A stretch of 64,000 nucleotides of DNA, taken from positions 182,756-246,755 of the forward strand of contig JAEUBA010000046.1 in NCBI GenBank assembly GCA_018257865.1, given 5' to 3'. The notes below the pieces were generated by a model that saw only the letters and a program-made list of their open reading frames with translations, searched no databases and had not been told where the DNA came from. Positions 46,750-59,176 of the stretch are shown piece after piece. This stretch comes from Stereocaulon alpinum (Eukaryota > Ascomycota > Lecanoromycetes > Lecanorales > Stereocaulaceae). Position 1 is the stretch's first letter. The number at the start of each line of letters is the position of its first letter. The position numbers were made by a program, and so were the translations under genes.

Positions 46750-47800
46750 ACCGCTTCTTTAGCGACTTACTCCCTAATAAAATAGACGTTAATATTAATA
46801 TACTTAGTCTAAGTATAAAATTAAGGGTTCTTAGCTAGGGCTATAGCGCCCTAATTATCGTAGAAGATTACTACTACTTCTAAGGTATTAATATTAGTAT
46901 TAAGTTACTCTAGGAGGTTCTATAGCTAGATAGCTTCCTTCGTAGCCTAAGTTTAGCTAATATATTCGGCTTTATATAAGGATAGTATAATAGTAGGTTA
47001 CCGCTTAGAAGACTAGCTAATAGCCCTACTACCGATATTAAAGACGTAGCTAGAAGTTAATCGTTAGGTATCTTAATTACCCGCCTAGTCTATATCCGTA
47101 TATCCTAATAATAGCTTTAGAGCTCCCCTAAAAGTAAGCTATAGGTTAATAGTAGAGCGGAGGTAGCAGAAGATCCGTTTTACTACCTTCTAGTACTTAT
47201 TATTCGGGTTAGAGCTATACTAGGAGATAACGGAGACTAAGTATATAATATTAGGGCGAGTACCTATTATAGCGTATATTAGTAACCTAACTATAGATTA
47301 GTATTAGGTTTGGAAGGCGTTAGTAGCCTTATAGTCCTTATCAGCTACTTAGTACTTTTCGTTACCTATTAGCGTAGGGGTTAATTTAGTAGTATCCTAT
47401 ATACTATAGTCTTAAATAAACTTCTTAATATAGCCTACTTAACTAAGGCGAATAATACGATTAGCCTAATCCCTAGTAATTATTATCCCTAAGTAGTAGG
47501 TATACGGGCTAAGATTAGTTATTTTAAATTAAGTATAAAACTTAGCCTTTAGGTCCTAAATCTAAGACTTACTAGGCCCTATAAGAAGGATATTATCTAT
47601 ATAGATAGTAATAATTATAGTACTATTAGTAAAGATACTAAGGTTAGTTAAGAGGGGTTCGAAACTAAGCTCTTTAAGGTATATTAATAGGGTATTATAC
47701 TAAATATAGGGCGACTGCTTTAGGCCGTAGAGCGCCTTTTTTAGCTTATAGATTAGGCCTTCTTTACTTAGTACTACGAAGCCTTTAGGCTATATAATAT
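46750..47800 (-). pseudogene. RIP-mutated Copia reverse transcriptase and RNase H
   Basis: Minus-strand frame fragments show the RT active-site region (a mutated YxDD block at about 47589-47605, seen here as YIDN followed by ILLIG) and the RNase H region (AEYI block and FYDN-GAIAL, 46850-46990). Frequent in-frame stops make it non-functional. Confidence 0.8.
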
Positions 47801-50229
47801 AGATATCTTCTTCTACGTCCCTATAAAGGAAAGCGGTCTTAATATCTATTTATTCTAATTCCTAGTCTTAGGCGGTAGTAATTATAAAGATAGCCTTATA
47901 GCTTATAGGCTTAACTACTAAGGTAAAGGTTTTATAGTAATTAATACCTTTTTATTATTTAAAGCTATAGACTACCTAGCGAGCTTTATAGCGAGCGATT
48001 TTACTATTAGGGCTATACTTAAGCTTATAGACCTATTTCCCTCTAAGGGGTTAGTAGTTAGCGGGTAGCTTAGTAAGCTTCTAAGTTTTATTCTAAGTAA
48101 GGGAGTTAACTTTATCCTTTATCGCCTACTACTACTTAGAACTCTAGTAATCCTTTTTTACTTCCGCGTAGCTCTATAGTTTATATAGCTTAGAAGAATT
48201 AGCTTAGGATAGTAGCGCTAAGGGATTTAGCCTAAGTTCTAAGTACTAATATTATACTACTTATAATACTAGTAGCGTAGGCGGTAGCTATAGTTATTAC
48301 TAACTAGTTATTAATCGAGTTACTTAGGGACTTATCCTTAGTTAAGGCGCTTCTAGAGATAGCGCCTTATCCTATATAGGGGTAGTAGCGAGTTTATCGC
48401 CTAACTTAGAGGAAGTTAGTATTAACTACTTAGAGGATATAGTTAATAGTAGTATTAGAGATTTCTAATACTACCGAATAGTACTAAGGAAAATATCGAC
48501 TTTAGGGTTAATATAACTCTTCTCCCCTAATAATAGCGCTGCTAACTTAGCGCGTTTAGATTTAGGTTAAGTAAGTCTAGTAGCGTCTAGTCGCTACTAA
48601 TTAGGGTTACTTTCGCTATTAGCGGGGACGTTATCCAGCTATTTAATATTATTATATACCTAGATATAATTACTAAGTAGGAGTATATAATAGGCGTGCT
48701 CGCCCTTATAGCCTACTAGTCTTATATAGAAAGCCTAATTCTTATACTTCTTTTAAGTTACTATAGGAGCCTAGCGATACTAGTAGAGGCCCTTCTATCC
48801 TACTACTTAGAGGTAGGATAGTCGTAGAGGTATACTAGTAGTAGCTTTAAATAGGGTAGTATCCCGCCCCGCTATAGGCTAATAATTATAGAGGTAGTTA
48901 GCGGTAAGTATAAGCTCCCCCTAAAACTTTTCGGGGAGCTTACTATCTTTTAGTATTATACTAGTAATCTTCTATAGGGTCTAGCTAAGGCGTTTTAATT
49001 TACTATTTATTTACGGGGTGCCTAGTACTATAGGCTCCTATATAATACCCTTAGATAAGCGGTACTCTACTATTAAGCTATTATTATACTTAGTACCGCA
49101 GTCGCTGCGTAACCGCGTAATAGTACAGTTATCGTATTCTACTTAATTAGCGTATATACGGAAAGCGTCTAGCACTAACTTAACGGATTTATTATAAAGT
49201 AGGAAGATAGCGGAGCGGAGGGTTTTATTATTTAGAAATATAACTAAGTATTAGTAGCTATTATAAGTTAGCTAGAATAGACCTTAGAGATTACTATAGG
49301 TTAGGTTATTCTACTAGCGACTAGGCTTAATAGGCTTCGTATAAGGTAACCGTTTTATATTAGAGACTATATAAGGCTCGTATAGTTCCTATAGAGGCGG
49401 TACGGTTAGATCTATTCCTTTAGAGACTTTAGCGAGCTTTAGGATACTCTAACGCCTAATATATCCTAGGTAAGCGTACTATATCTTAAGTATCTCCTTA
49501 TTAATTAGCTTAGATTTAGACTTTAGCTTAGATAGCTTAGCGGTTCCGCTAGTAGTCTTCTTAGCAGCAGGTTCCTTAGTAGTAGGTTCTTTAGCTTTAG
49601 AACCGTTAGAGTCTTAGGCGGAGTCTTAGTCGTCTATAAGCTAATTAATACCTAGGGATTCTACAGCGTTAATAACGGTAAGGTATAAAGGAGCTTCCTA
49701 CTATATTTTAAGGATATATAGGCGGTTTAGATAGTATTTAAAAGTAATACTATACTCGCTAATAGCGATACCGTTCGGCACGAATTTTAGGGGATATTAT
49801 TAATCCTCTAGCTATCCTTAGGAGATCAGATTATAGCTGCTTTAGGGTATATACTAAACGTTATCTAAAATTAGGGTTCTCTTAGTACCGTTAGCTATAT
49901 ACTTAAGATATATTATACCGAAGCCGGAGGCGTAGTAGGAGCTATTTAGGCTACTAATAGGGCGTCTAGGCCCTAGAAACGGGGTATAGTTTTAAAATAC
50001 TAAACGGTCCTATATTATATATTAGGTGTATCCGCTATTAAAGATCTAGAGGTAGGTAAGGGCGGTTTAGGCGGAGAGCGCGTAGGCTTCCGCTATAGTA
50101 GTAATAAGCTTAGCGGCGGACTTAGCGGTAGACTTAGTAGAAAGCTTTTATTATAGAGCGGTAGAATTAGTAATTATACTAAATATAAAGCCTATAAAGC
50201 CGCTAGGGGGTTAATAATTTAAGTTGCTA

Positions 50230-51350
50230 CTACCTTTACGGCCTCTATACCTATATCCCCCTTACTTTCCGCGTCTGCGCACGTTACGTTTAGTGCTATT
50301 ATTACTCCCCTAGCTAGTACAGTAGTCCCGCTTCTTCCGCTTAGGGTAGAGATTATTATATTTAGTTTTATTATAATAGTTCTTCTTATAGTAGGTATAG
50401 TATTTTACTATTTAGTAGATAATATGAGAGTTACCCGAATAAGCTCCCGCCTAAATATAATATTTAATATTTCTAGTAGCGACTAGCGCCTACGTACTTT
50501 ATAGGGTATATTAGCTTAGTAGAGCTACTAACGCCTAAGTAAAGGAATTAGTATAATTATTTATAGAGTTAAGAAAGCGAGTAATAGCGTAATCTAAGGT
50601 AAATTTAGCTGTCTTATTATTATTAAATATATTATAATTTTAGTTATACGTCTTAACGTAGGAGCTATAGGTTAGTAGTAGGCTAGAGTAAAAATAAAAA
50701 ATCTTATAGTTATTATTAATTTTAAAGTCTTTTAATAGGCTCTTAATCTCTTATAGGGTACCCTAAAACTTATTAGCGTACGCCTAAGCGTTATTATTAC
50801 AGCTAGTAACGCTAAGAGTGTAAAACTTTCGTAAGGTAGAATTAAGGATTCCGGAGCCTTTAGGCTTAAACTCTACCAGCTTATCCTAGGCCTTTTTAAT
50901 AGTAGTATAGCTCTTAATTTTAGTATAGGAATAAACTTCGTATTAACTTTATAGGATAGTTAAGATCTTTATATTTATCTTTTTCTATACTACTTTCTCC
51001 GTTATAGGTCTAGGCTTAGTAATGTTAGTATTAATATAGATAAAGAGGCCTACTATTTAAAGGAAATCCTTTATTTATATACGTTATTATTAAAAGTTTC
51101 TGGGCCCCGATAGTAGTTTAATACCGCTTAGTAAGCCCTATATAACGGAAATACTATTACCCGTTATTACGTTTTAGAGTCTAAGAATAATATTAGTAGT
51201 AATAATAATCGCTTAATAATTATTATAAGTTTTATATTAATTATAGGGCTTATAAGATACCCGAAAAGAGAGCTAGAGTTAGGATTAACAGCGGACTCTA
51301 AGGTAGATTAGCCTAATATTATACTACTCTTAGATATAGACATAGGAGGT
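50230..51350 (-). pseudogene. RIP-mutated Copia gag with zinc knuckle
   Basis: A CCHC-type zinc knuckle is still recognisable at about 50330-50410, its cysteine codons changed to tyrosine by G-to-A. Gag-like helical stretches extend to about 51350. All frames are interrupted. Confidence 0.6.
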
Positions 51351-51582
51351 AAATATTCGCTTTAATCGCTATCATCTAGCTTAGAAAGGTCTAAGTAGAT
51401 TAATTTAATAGTATATAGGAAGTCGCGGAGCGTATAGTATTTTAGCTTTTAAGTAATTTACTACTATTTATAGCGCTAAGAGCGTTTAATATTACTATAA
51501 TAAATAAAGAAGGATAGATATAGGGTAGTATAGGACTTATATTTAAAGTTCTATACTTTTACCCGTCCTTTTATATACTATC

Positions 51583-51795
51583 TTAGTTAGACTTTAAGGG
51601 CTTTACTTAATTACCTTAGTTAGACTTTAGGGACTTTATTTAATTACCTCTCCCCTAGTTAGACTTTAGGGGTATTAGTTAATTACCCTAGTTAGACTTT
51701 AAGGTCTTATTTTAATTACCTTAGTAAGACTTTAAGGACTTCGTATAATTACCTCTCCCCTAGTTAGACTTTAGGGGTAATATTTAATTACCTTT
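51583..51795. repeat. Degenerate tandem repeat in the Copia leader
   Basis: Five to six copies of a unit of about 36-45 bp containing tagttagactttagg and ttaattacct lie between the 5' LTR and gag of the minus-strand element. Confidence 0.8.
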
Positions 51796-52426
51796 CGCTT
51801 AATTAAGACGAAATAATAGAGGTCTTATTTATATATAGTAGGCCTAACTAGGATCTAGGAGGTTAAGAAACCTCCTAAATCACTCTATATATAGAGTTTT
51901 TATAGATAGCGTTCGGTAGCTAGAGTTTTAAGTCGAATAGGGGTTTAGATTTCCTATAAGTTAGCTTATTTACCTATATTATAGCGATATAATTAGTAAG
52001 AGTTAAGGAGGTTAAGATTCTCAGCTACTAGAAGCTTTAATAAGCTAATAGCGTATATACGTCCTATTCTTAGTATCTTAATAAGTATTCTATAGGCGGA
52101 ATTAGCACCAGCTAAATAGAGTATAACAGCGGATTATTTTATTATTTCTGTATAGGTAGACGTTACTTAGCTTAGGAGCCTAAAAGCTAGTAAACTTACT
52201 AGTATCCTAGTCTCCTAGCTAAAGATTTCTGCTACTAAGCTACCCCTAACTAACTATTATACACCCCTAAGCAGTGCTTAGTATACGGAGGTTAGTATTA
52301 GTATCTATAGAGACCGTTTCGCGAGTAAAGGTCCTATAGGATTACGTAATAGTCCCTAGACTAACTAAGTAATAGAAGGCTTATAGCGAGGCTTATAGAA
52401 GGTCTTTAGTATTAATACCCTACGTC

Positions 52427-52439
52427 CGGGCTCATAACC
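52427..52439 (-). other. Primer-binding site, half-tRNA initiator Met type
   Basis: The minus strand reads GGTTATGAGCCCG directly after the 5' LTR. It is complementary to the anticodon arm of initiator tRNA-Met (containing CTCATAACC), as in Drosophila copia. Confidence 0.75.
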
Positions 52440-52597
52440 TATCAAAATATAGGGTAGAACACTTTTTTTTTTTTTAGGTATCTAAGTGCTATACGCGCGA
52501 TCTATGTATAGTAGTGCTAACTTAGTATACTAAGATACTAAGGCTTAGTTAGTATACCAAGGTTTAGTTATCCTTAGCACGCAGGCCACTTTTAACA
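52440..52597 (-). repeat. Right LTR of the first Copia element (5' LTR in element sense)
   Basis: 158 bp, paired with 45683-45841. It differs from its partner mainly by transitions. Confidence 0.85.
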
Positions 52598-53183
52598 TTT
52601 AAGCTTCCTTTATTTAGGTAATTAGTCGCTATAATAGCGTATATAATTATATAAACTTTAGGCTCCTTCTTAAGATAATAGCTGAAGATAGTAGGCTCTT
52701 TAACCTAAAACTTTTTAGTATTAACCTTAAACTACTACTACTCTACTAACGGATTAAGTAAAATCTTTATTTACTTTAACCTTAGTATACTAACTATAAT
52801 ATTAGGACCCTTAAGATTAATAGTATAGAAAAGTATATTATACTCCTTACTATAGCCCTAGCTATTAATAAGTATATACTTAAATTAGTAGGTACTATAA
52901 ACGTATATACTAAAGCTACTTAAAGCTTCCGGTAGTAGTAAGTTAATAGTAGAAGGTAGTAGGTCCTATTAAACTATAAACTTCTAAGAGATTAAATTAA
53001 GCTATAATTTAGTATCTAATAAAGTAGTAATCTACTATAGGCTAGTATTAAGTATTATCTAACCCTTAGTTAGGATAAAAGGACTTACCTCTACTTTTTA
53101 AGTTTCTTCCCCCGCTTTTAAGGCGGTTATAGGGGCTAATTATTTTTTACTAATACTATACTAATACTAGTATAAGTAGTAGG
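52598..53183 (-). pseudogene. Ty3/Gypsy-type protease fragment, RIP-mutated
   Basis: The minus strand encodes, with a few RIP stops, an aspartic protease-like segment: a mutated active-site block (LLDTKLQLNLIS, about 52990-53025), then PLPEALSSFSIYVYS and further residues. The Gly of DTG reads Lys here. The same older element resumes at 59172, because a Copia element interrupts it. Confidence 0.7.
53179..53183. repeat. 5-bp target-site duplication, left copy
   Basis: gtagg lies directly before the LTR starting TGTTAAAATAT. The same 5 bp follow the other LTR at 59172-59176. Confidence 0.85.
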
Positions 53184-53315
53184 TGTTAAAATATAATAGG
53201 TAGAACACTTAATTCTCTAGCTAAGTGCGACTGTGCGAGATATATATAAGGGTTAGGGCTAAGCCTTAGTCATTAATAACTAAGCCTTAGGATATCGAAC
53301 ACCTAAATTTCAACA
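53184..53315 (-). repeat. Left LTR of the second Copia element
   Basis: 132 bp, beginning TGTTAAAATA and ending TTTCAACA. It keeps more CpA/TpG than its partner. Confidence 0.92.
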
Positions 53316-56300
53316 CTCCTACTTAAATATAGTACGCCGAACACTAGATATATTAAATTATAGTCCGCTAAAACAACTAATTTGCTATGCGCTAGTTGCA
53401 ACTGCTTTTCACCCTAAATACCTGATATTTAGTAGGATAGTAGAGCTTATCTTTTACTACTGCTACCAAAACTTTCCAGAAAATAGCGAAACACGGTTAT
53501 TTAAATTTTTATTTTAATAATTATCTTATATATACTAATTTCCTACTAATAGTTAGTCAGGTAGTATATAGGGCTGATAGATATAGCGAAGTATAATAAT
53601 AGCTTTAGGGATAATCTAGGTATAGTTACCCTAATAGAGTCGTATTCGCGCGCGATCCTTAGGGGTACTCCTACTAGATCTAGGTAGTTACTCCTACTAA
53701 AGCTCTACCTTAGGCGATATATTCTAAGCCTAAATTATTACGGAACTCTATAAATTTATCCTTATAGAGAGGTTTAGTAAGCCTATTAGTAACTTAATAC
53801 TTAGTAGGCGTATAGCGGAGGTCTACTATACTATTCGTAACTTACTCCTAAATAAAGTAGTAGTATATATTAATATACTTGCTACGAGTATAGAATTCCG
53901 GATTCTTTATAAGGGCGATCGCGCCCTAATTATCCCTATAGATAATTACCGCTTAGGGTTCTTAGCTACTAGGCTTAAGCTACCTTAGTAGGTTTTAGAG
54001 CTATACTACTTCCTTAGACGCTAGGGTCTAACCGATATATTCAGCCTTATAGGTAGAAAGGGCTATAATAGGTTATCGCTTAGATAACTAGCTAATAGCC
54101 CTGCTACCTATATTAAAGATATAACCTAAAGTAGATCAGCGCGTATCGCAGTCTCCCGCCTAATTAAAGTCTATATAGCCCGTTAGTACCTAAATTAGCC
54201 CTAAGAACGTTAATTAGTATTTAATTATTAACTTAAGATATCGGAAGATTCGTTTAACTATACCCTAATAAGCTTACGTTAGATTTGCACCGTAGCAGCT
54301 AACTACTAATATAGGGTATATAATATCAGGTTAAGTCCCTAGTATTACGTATATTAACGACCTAATAGCCTTCTAATATAGCAGGCGGTCTTAGGCGTTA
54401 GCTTAGAAACCGTTAGGGGCTTTTTCTAGATAGTAAGTTATCTCTATAGGGGTTACGGTTTCTTTATATTCCTAAAGGCTAAAGTCCCGAAGCACTTTCT
54501 TAATATAGGCCTCTTAGCCTAGTTATAGCGTTCGTTATTAGCGGTTCTAAGTAACTATTATCCCTAGGTAATAGCTATATAGCCTAAGATCTATTATATA
54601 GAAATAATAGTTAAGGGTATCTTTAACCCTTTAAATAGCTTCCTTACTAAGGCCCGTAATTAGTAAATTATCTATATATAGGGTAATTAGCGTCCTATCT
54701 TTAGGGTTAATAAATACGCTTAAGTTAGCTTCTAATAAGACGACGCCTAATTCGGCGTTTATAAAGCTAGCGAAGGTATTATACTATACTTATAGGGATT
54801 ATTTCAGGCCGTATAGGGCCTTATTTAGGCAGTAAACTTTTACCTCCCCTTAAATAAAGCCTTTAGGCTATTCTATAAAGATCTCCTCTTCTACGTCCCT
54901 ATAGAGGAATGCCGTTTTAACGTCTATCTACTCTAAGTCTTAATCTATAGCGGCGGTAATTATAAATATAGCCTTATAGCTTATAGGTTTAACTACTAAG
55001 GCGAAAGTCTTATTATAATTAAGGCCTTTTCGTTATTTAAAACCTTAAACGACCTAGTGTACCTTATAGCGTATAATTTCCCCTTTAGGGCTACGCTTTA
55101 AGGTATAGACCTATCTACCCCTAAGAATTTTTTAGCCTTTCAGGGGCGACGTTAGTATCTAGGTATTATTAGCTATAAGGGAGTTAAATTCGTTATTTAT
55201 AGCGAGCTCCTACTATATTTTATATATATTATTAGCTATTACTTTAGCGTAGGTTTTAGGTTTATAGGGTTCCGCTAAATTCGCCTAAGCTAGTAGAGAG
55301 ATCGCTAAATACCTATAAAGGGGATCTAGCGAGAGGTCCTATATATTAGGGATATTAAGCTTAGGGTATATTACTAAGACTTAAGTTATCTCTCGCTCCT
55401 CTATAGTACCTATTATTATTAGCGATACTAGCTATAATAGGGCTAGAGAGCCTAGTATTAATAGTAAACTTAGATCTAAAGAAGGAGAATATAATATTTC
55501 TCTAGAAGTTAGGGGTAAGGGAGATAATTCTCCCCCTAAAGGAGGCGATTCTCCTAAGGATTCTTAGTTAGGTAATTATACTAGGGATATATTAAAGTTA
55601 AAGTTAACGGAATTCTAATTCCTATTATACGCCTCCCCTAAAGCGGAGGTTTATTAGTATTTAGCTGGGGGTTCTTTACCCCTATAGAAGCAGGGCCGTT
55701 TCTCCTATATATAGACGTTAACGGCGCGGATAATAGCGCGCTGTTTTAGTAACTATAGGCGAAAGATATAGCTATCCCCTTTATATCCTAAGAGGAAATA
55801 GGGGTCGCTTTTATCTATAAATTTCTTTTAGAGACGGTTTCGCGCCTATATTTTAGAGCTAAGGGTTCTTAGGTACCTAAGATAGGGCTTATACTTATAG
55901 AAGGCCTTATATAGGGTCTTTCTAAGCTTTATAACTAGGCTTTAGACGGTAAGGTAATTAGCCGTTTTTATAATTTTAGGCTAAAAAGACTTATTAAGTT
56001 CGGAGCCTAATAGTAAAGGGTAAGTATATTTAATAAGGACCTACCTAAAATATTTAGTAATCCTATTTTATTCTGAGTTTCTAGGTACCGTAGGCTTATA
56101 GATAATCCCTTTAAGGCTAAGGTATTCTTAGAAGGTTCCTTTAATATATTCGCCCCTATTATCTATATATAGGCGTTAGATTAGGCGCCCTATTCGCTTA
56201 TACTTATACTAAAACCGTCGGAATAGATCGCTAAGCTCTGATTTATATTTTATATAGTAGACTTCGGAGTAGCAGGTGAAGTTATCTTTAAAGGTAACTA

Positions 56301-57844
56301 CCTATTTACTACCGTCGAAGCTAATAAGCTTAATAGGTCCTATAATATTACTATAAATAAATTCTATTAGGCGTATTCTAAGTTTAATAAAGTCCTTATA
56401 TAGGGTAGACCGATAGCAGCTTAGAATATAGTATTTATAGATTAATTTATCTAAGAATTTCTTTAAGAAGTCTACTCTAGTAGTTATATTAGGTAGCTGA
56501 TCTATATTTTATTAACCTATATAACCTATACGGGTATACTAGAGCTAGCGGATAGCATCTAGAGGTACGCTATACGCGTTTAATATAAGTTATTACCCCT
56601 AAGGAAGTTCTAATATATAGAGGCCGAATTATCGTTTAGCGATTATATTACTAAGCTTAGGGTATAAGATTATATAGCCGTTTTTAGCGAATTTAATATA
56701 GATTCTAATATCTATTAGCTAGGAGCCTAAGAGGAGGTTTACCCCTAGCTTAGGTATATAAAGGACGTTATATAGTAGTATATTCTTCCTTAGGTATAGG
56801 ATCTTTACCGTCCTACGCCTAGTAGGCTTAAGCTATACCCTACTAATTCTAGTAATTAGAGTACTAATAGCGGGCTTAAAGGTTACGAAGTTAAAGCGCT
56901 AGTAGAACGAGTACTATATATATCCTATATTAATAATAGTTAAGCCTAATAGATTAACTTCTAGCGTCGTTACCGCTATATATCTAATATTAATTATAGG
57001 GACCCTATTTATACTAGTACCTTAAATATTAAAGTCGCTATTAGCGGTAAGGGTCCCGAATATTAGCCCTTTAGTAGGGCTATTATTATATTTAAACTTC
57101 TATTTCTTAAACCTTTTATCCTTAGACTTAAACTTCTTAGGTTTTATTTTAGGGTAAAGCTACTAGTACTTTATAATTAGATAAGTATCCTTTCGCTTAA
57201 GCTTCTTATAATAAGGGTAGTATTCCTAGGGCTTATTATTCCTAGAGTTATAGTCTTTAGTAGACTTCCTACCCGTAAATATTACTAGTCTAAAGTAGTT
57301 ATATTACGCTTAGATTCGTTATTCTTCGTTAGCGGCAGCTAGGGAGACCTTATTAAAGTCGACTTTATTAGCGCTAAATAGGGCGTAGCTTTAAATATAA
57401 GCTATTTTAAAGGTATTATAAGCTTTACTAAGTCCTAAAAAATAGAGGTAAATTAGGTATAGTTCTAGTAGGGCTACTTTAGCGTTAAGCTCCTTAAGTT
57501 CGGTATTAACCTCTTAGAACTTCTAAGTATATTTAGCGATATCCTTAGAGGATTTTAAAGAGGTTAAATAGAGGCGTTATACTAATTCGATATAGATACT
57601 AGTCCCTTTAGGCTTAAAGTTTAAGGAGACTTTAGTTAGAATCTTATCCGCTATAGTAAGGTTCTTTATAATTTTCTAGGTATTAAACCTAAGTTAGTTA
57701 CGAATCGCAGTATAGGCTTTTACTTAGGTTTTAGTAGTAAAAGGCTTTAAGTTATTAAGTATAAGCTAATTATCTATCTCCTTAACCTACTAGGAGTACC
57801 TAAAGTTAGACTCTAAGATAGAGATAGAGGTAAGTAGGAAGCTC

Positions 57845-57951
57845 CTACTACTACTATAAGATTCTTCAGCTGCTATAATACTACTACTACTATAAGATTC
57901 TTTAGCTACTATAATACTACTACTACTACGAGACTCTTCAGCTGCTATAAT
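57845..57951. repeat. Tandem repeat of about 36 bp in the second Copia element
   Basis: Three imperfect copies containing tactactactataagattct and gctgctataa lie in the gag region, differing by point changes. Confidence 0.75.
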
Positions 57952-58490
57952 ATAGGTATTTATATTTTGGAAGAGAGTTATAGGCTTTAGAGGTCTTTAA
58001 GTTAGCTAAGTCTTTCGGGGATAAGCGGTAGTAGTAGTTATTTCCTTATACTATTATTTCGCTAGGGGACCTAAGGGAGCCTAAGATAGTATATATTTAG
58101 CTTAAAGGCTAAAGATATTAGAATTACTAGGAGGTTTTAGGGTCGATTTACTAGCTTTAGAATTAGAGTTATAAGGAGATAGTAACTATTCTAGGGGTAT
58201 ATAATTAGTATTAATATAGTTAAGAGGTAACTTATTAAATTAGATTAGGTCCTAAAGAAGGTACTAGAAGTACTTATATTTAGAGCGGTAGTATACTTAG
58301 GTAATAGTATTTATATACTAGATAGGGTTTAGATTAGTAGTAGATAGTATTAAGTTAGAAGATAAAAAAGATAATTAATTTCTAGCTATACTAATAGCGG
58401 ATATCTTATAGATATCTCCTAAGGATTTCGACCCTAGTATTCTAGCAGCTGGGGTAATACCAGCCTCTAACTTATTAGGAAAGGTAGCGG

Positions 58491-58557
58491 GGGATACTAG
58501 CCTTTAATAATAGCTAGGGATACCAGCCTTTAATAATAGCTAGGGATACCAGCCTTT
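58491..58557. repeat. 26-bp tandem repeat in the second Copia element
   Basis: The unit gggataccagcctttaataa plus tagcta is repeated about 2.6 times near the 5' end of the element. Confidence 0.8.
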
Positions 58558-59025
58558 AGGAAGAAATTAAGGGGTTAGGACCTAGCCCCCCTAGTAATTG
58601 ATGATTAATCGCTTTCTAGCGTCTAAAAAGTCTTATTTTTAATATAAAATTCGATAATTCTACTTATATAGGTTAGTATTCTTACTATAGAAGCTAGATA
58701 TCGCTTTTAGGGGCTTAGCTTCGGAGTTTATAGATACCTACTAAGGTACGCTAGAAGGGATTACTTAGTAGTACTTATTAGCGTGCTTTTCGGTAGTAAT
58801 AACCCTAGAAAGAATAGAATAGCTAGGAGTTCCTAGCCTCCTCTTTTTAGTTAATTATTATCGCTGTAAGTTAATCTCGCAGTACGAAGATTAAAGAGTT
58901 ATTACCTTAGACTAAGTATTAGAGGTTTAGTATACGTATACGCAGCTTACGTTAGGGAGGATTTAGTAACTATTTAAGAGGAATATAATTCTAGAAGAAG
59001 AGCTATTCTAGCGATACCTAGCGTA

Positions 59026-59039
59026 CTAGGCTTATAACC
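59026..59039 (-). other. RIP-mutated primer-binding site, half-tRNA initiator Met type
   Basis: The minus strand reads GGTTATAAGCCTAG next to the 5' LTR. It matches the intact site at 52427-52439 apart from G-to-A and C-to-T changes. Confidence 0.65.
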
Positions 59040-59171
59040 TATTAAAATATAATAGGTAGAATACTTAATTCTCTAGCTAAGTACGACTATATAAGATATA
59101 TATAAGGGTTAGGGCTAAGCCTTAGTCATTAATAACTAAGCCTTAGGATATCGAATACCCGAATTTCAATA
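59040..59171 (-). repeat. Right LTR of the second Copia element
   Basis: 132 bp paired with 53184-53315. Terminal TG and CA read TA and TA after RIP. It carries more transitions overall than the left copy. Confidence 0.92.
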
Positions 59172-59176
59172 GTAGG
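59172..59176. repeat. 5-bp target-site duplication, right copy
   Basis: gtagg, identical to 53179-53183. Confidence 0.85.

Larger units (their letters stand above)
45683..52597 (-). mobile_element. Complete Copia-type LTR retrotransposon, RIP-inactivated
   Basis: It is bounded by near-identical LTRs at 45683-45841 and 52440-52597. On the minus strand the order is 5' LTR, primer-binding site (52427-52439), a repeat-rich leader, gag with a zinc knuckle (about 50330-50410), then pol ending in reverse transcriptase and RNase H (about 46750-47800), a purine tract and the 3' LTR. RNase H after RT and the gag-pol order identify Copia. All frames are broken by RIP stops. Flanking 5-mers (aagga and tttaa) do not match, so no target duplication is visible. 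Confidence 0.88.
53184..59171 (-). mobile_element. Second Copia-type retrotransposon, nested in a Ty3/Gypsy element
   Basis: 5,988 bp with two 132-bp LTRs (53184-53315 and 59040-59171), TG...CA ends in the left copy, and perfect 5-bp duplications. On the minus strand it shows, after the primer-binding site, gag with a zinc knuckle (about 57180-57290), pol with a mutated YxDD block (about 54668-54679, seen as YIDN), RNase H (DN-GAIAL near 53930) and a purine tract next to the 3' LTR. It is a family distinct from the 45683 element. All ORFs are broken by RIP. Confidence 0.9.

Noticed and set aside
45678..52602. Target-site duplication for the first Copia element
   Set aside because: The 5-mers on either side, aagga and tttaa, do not match even allowing for C-to-T changes.
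57845..57951. Possible CRISPR-like array
   Set aside because: Copies are directly adjacent with no unique spacers, inside a eukaryotic retrotransposon. It is a simple tandem repeat.
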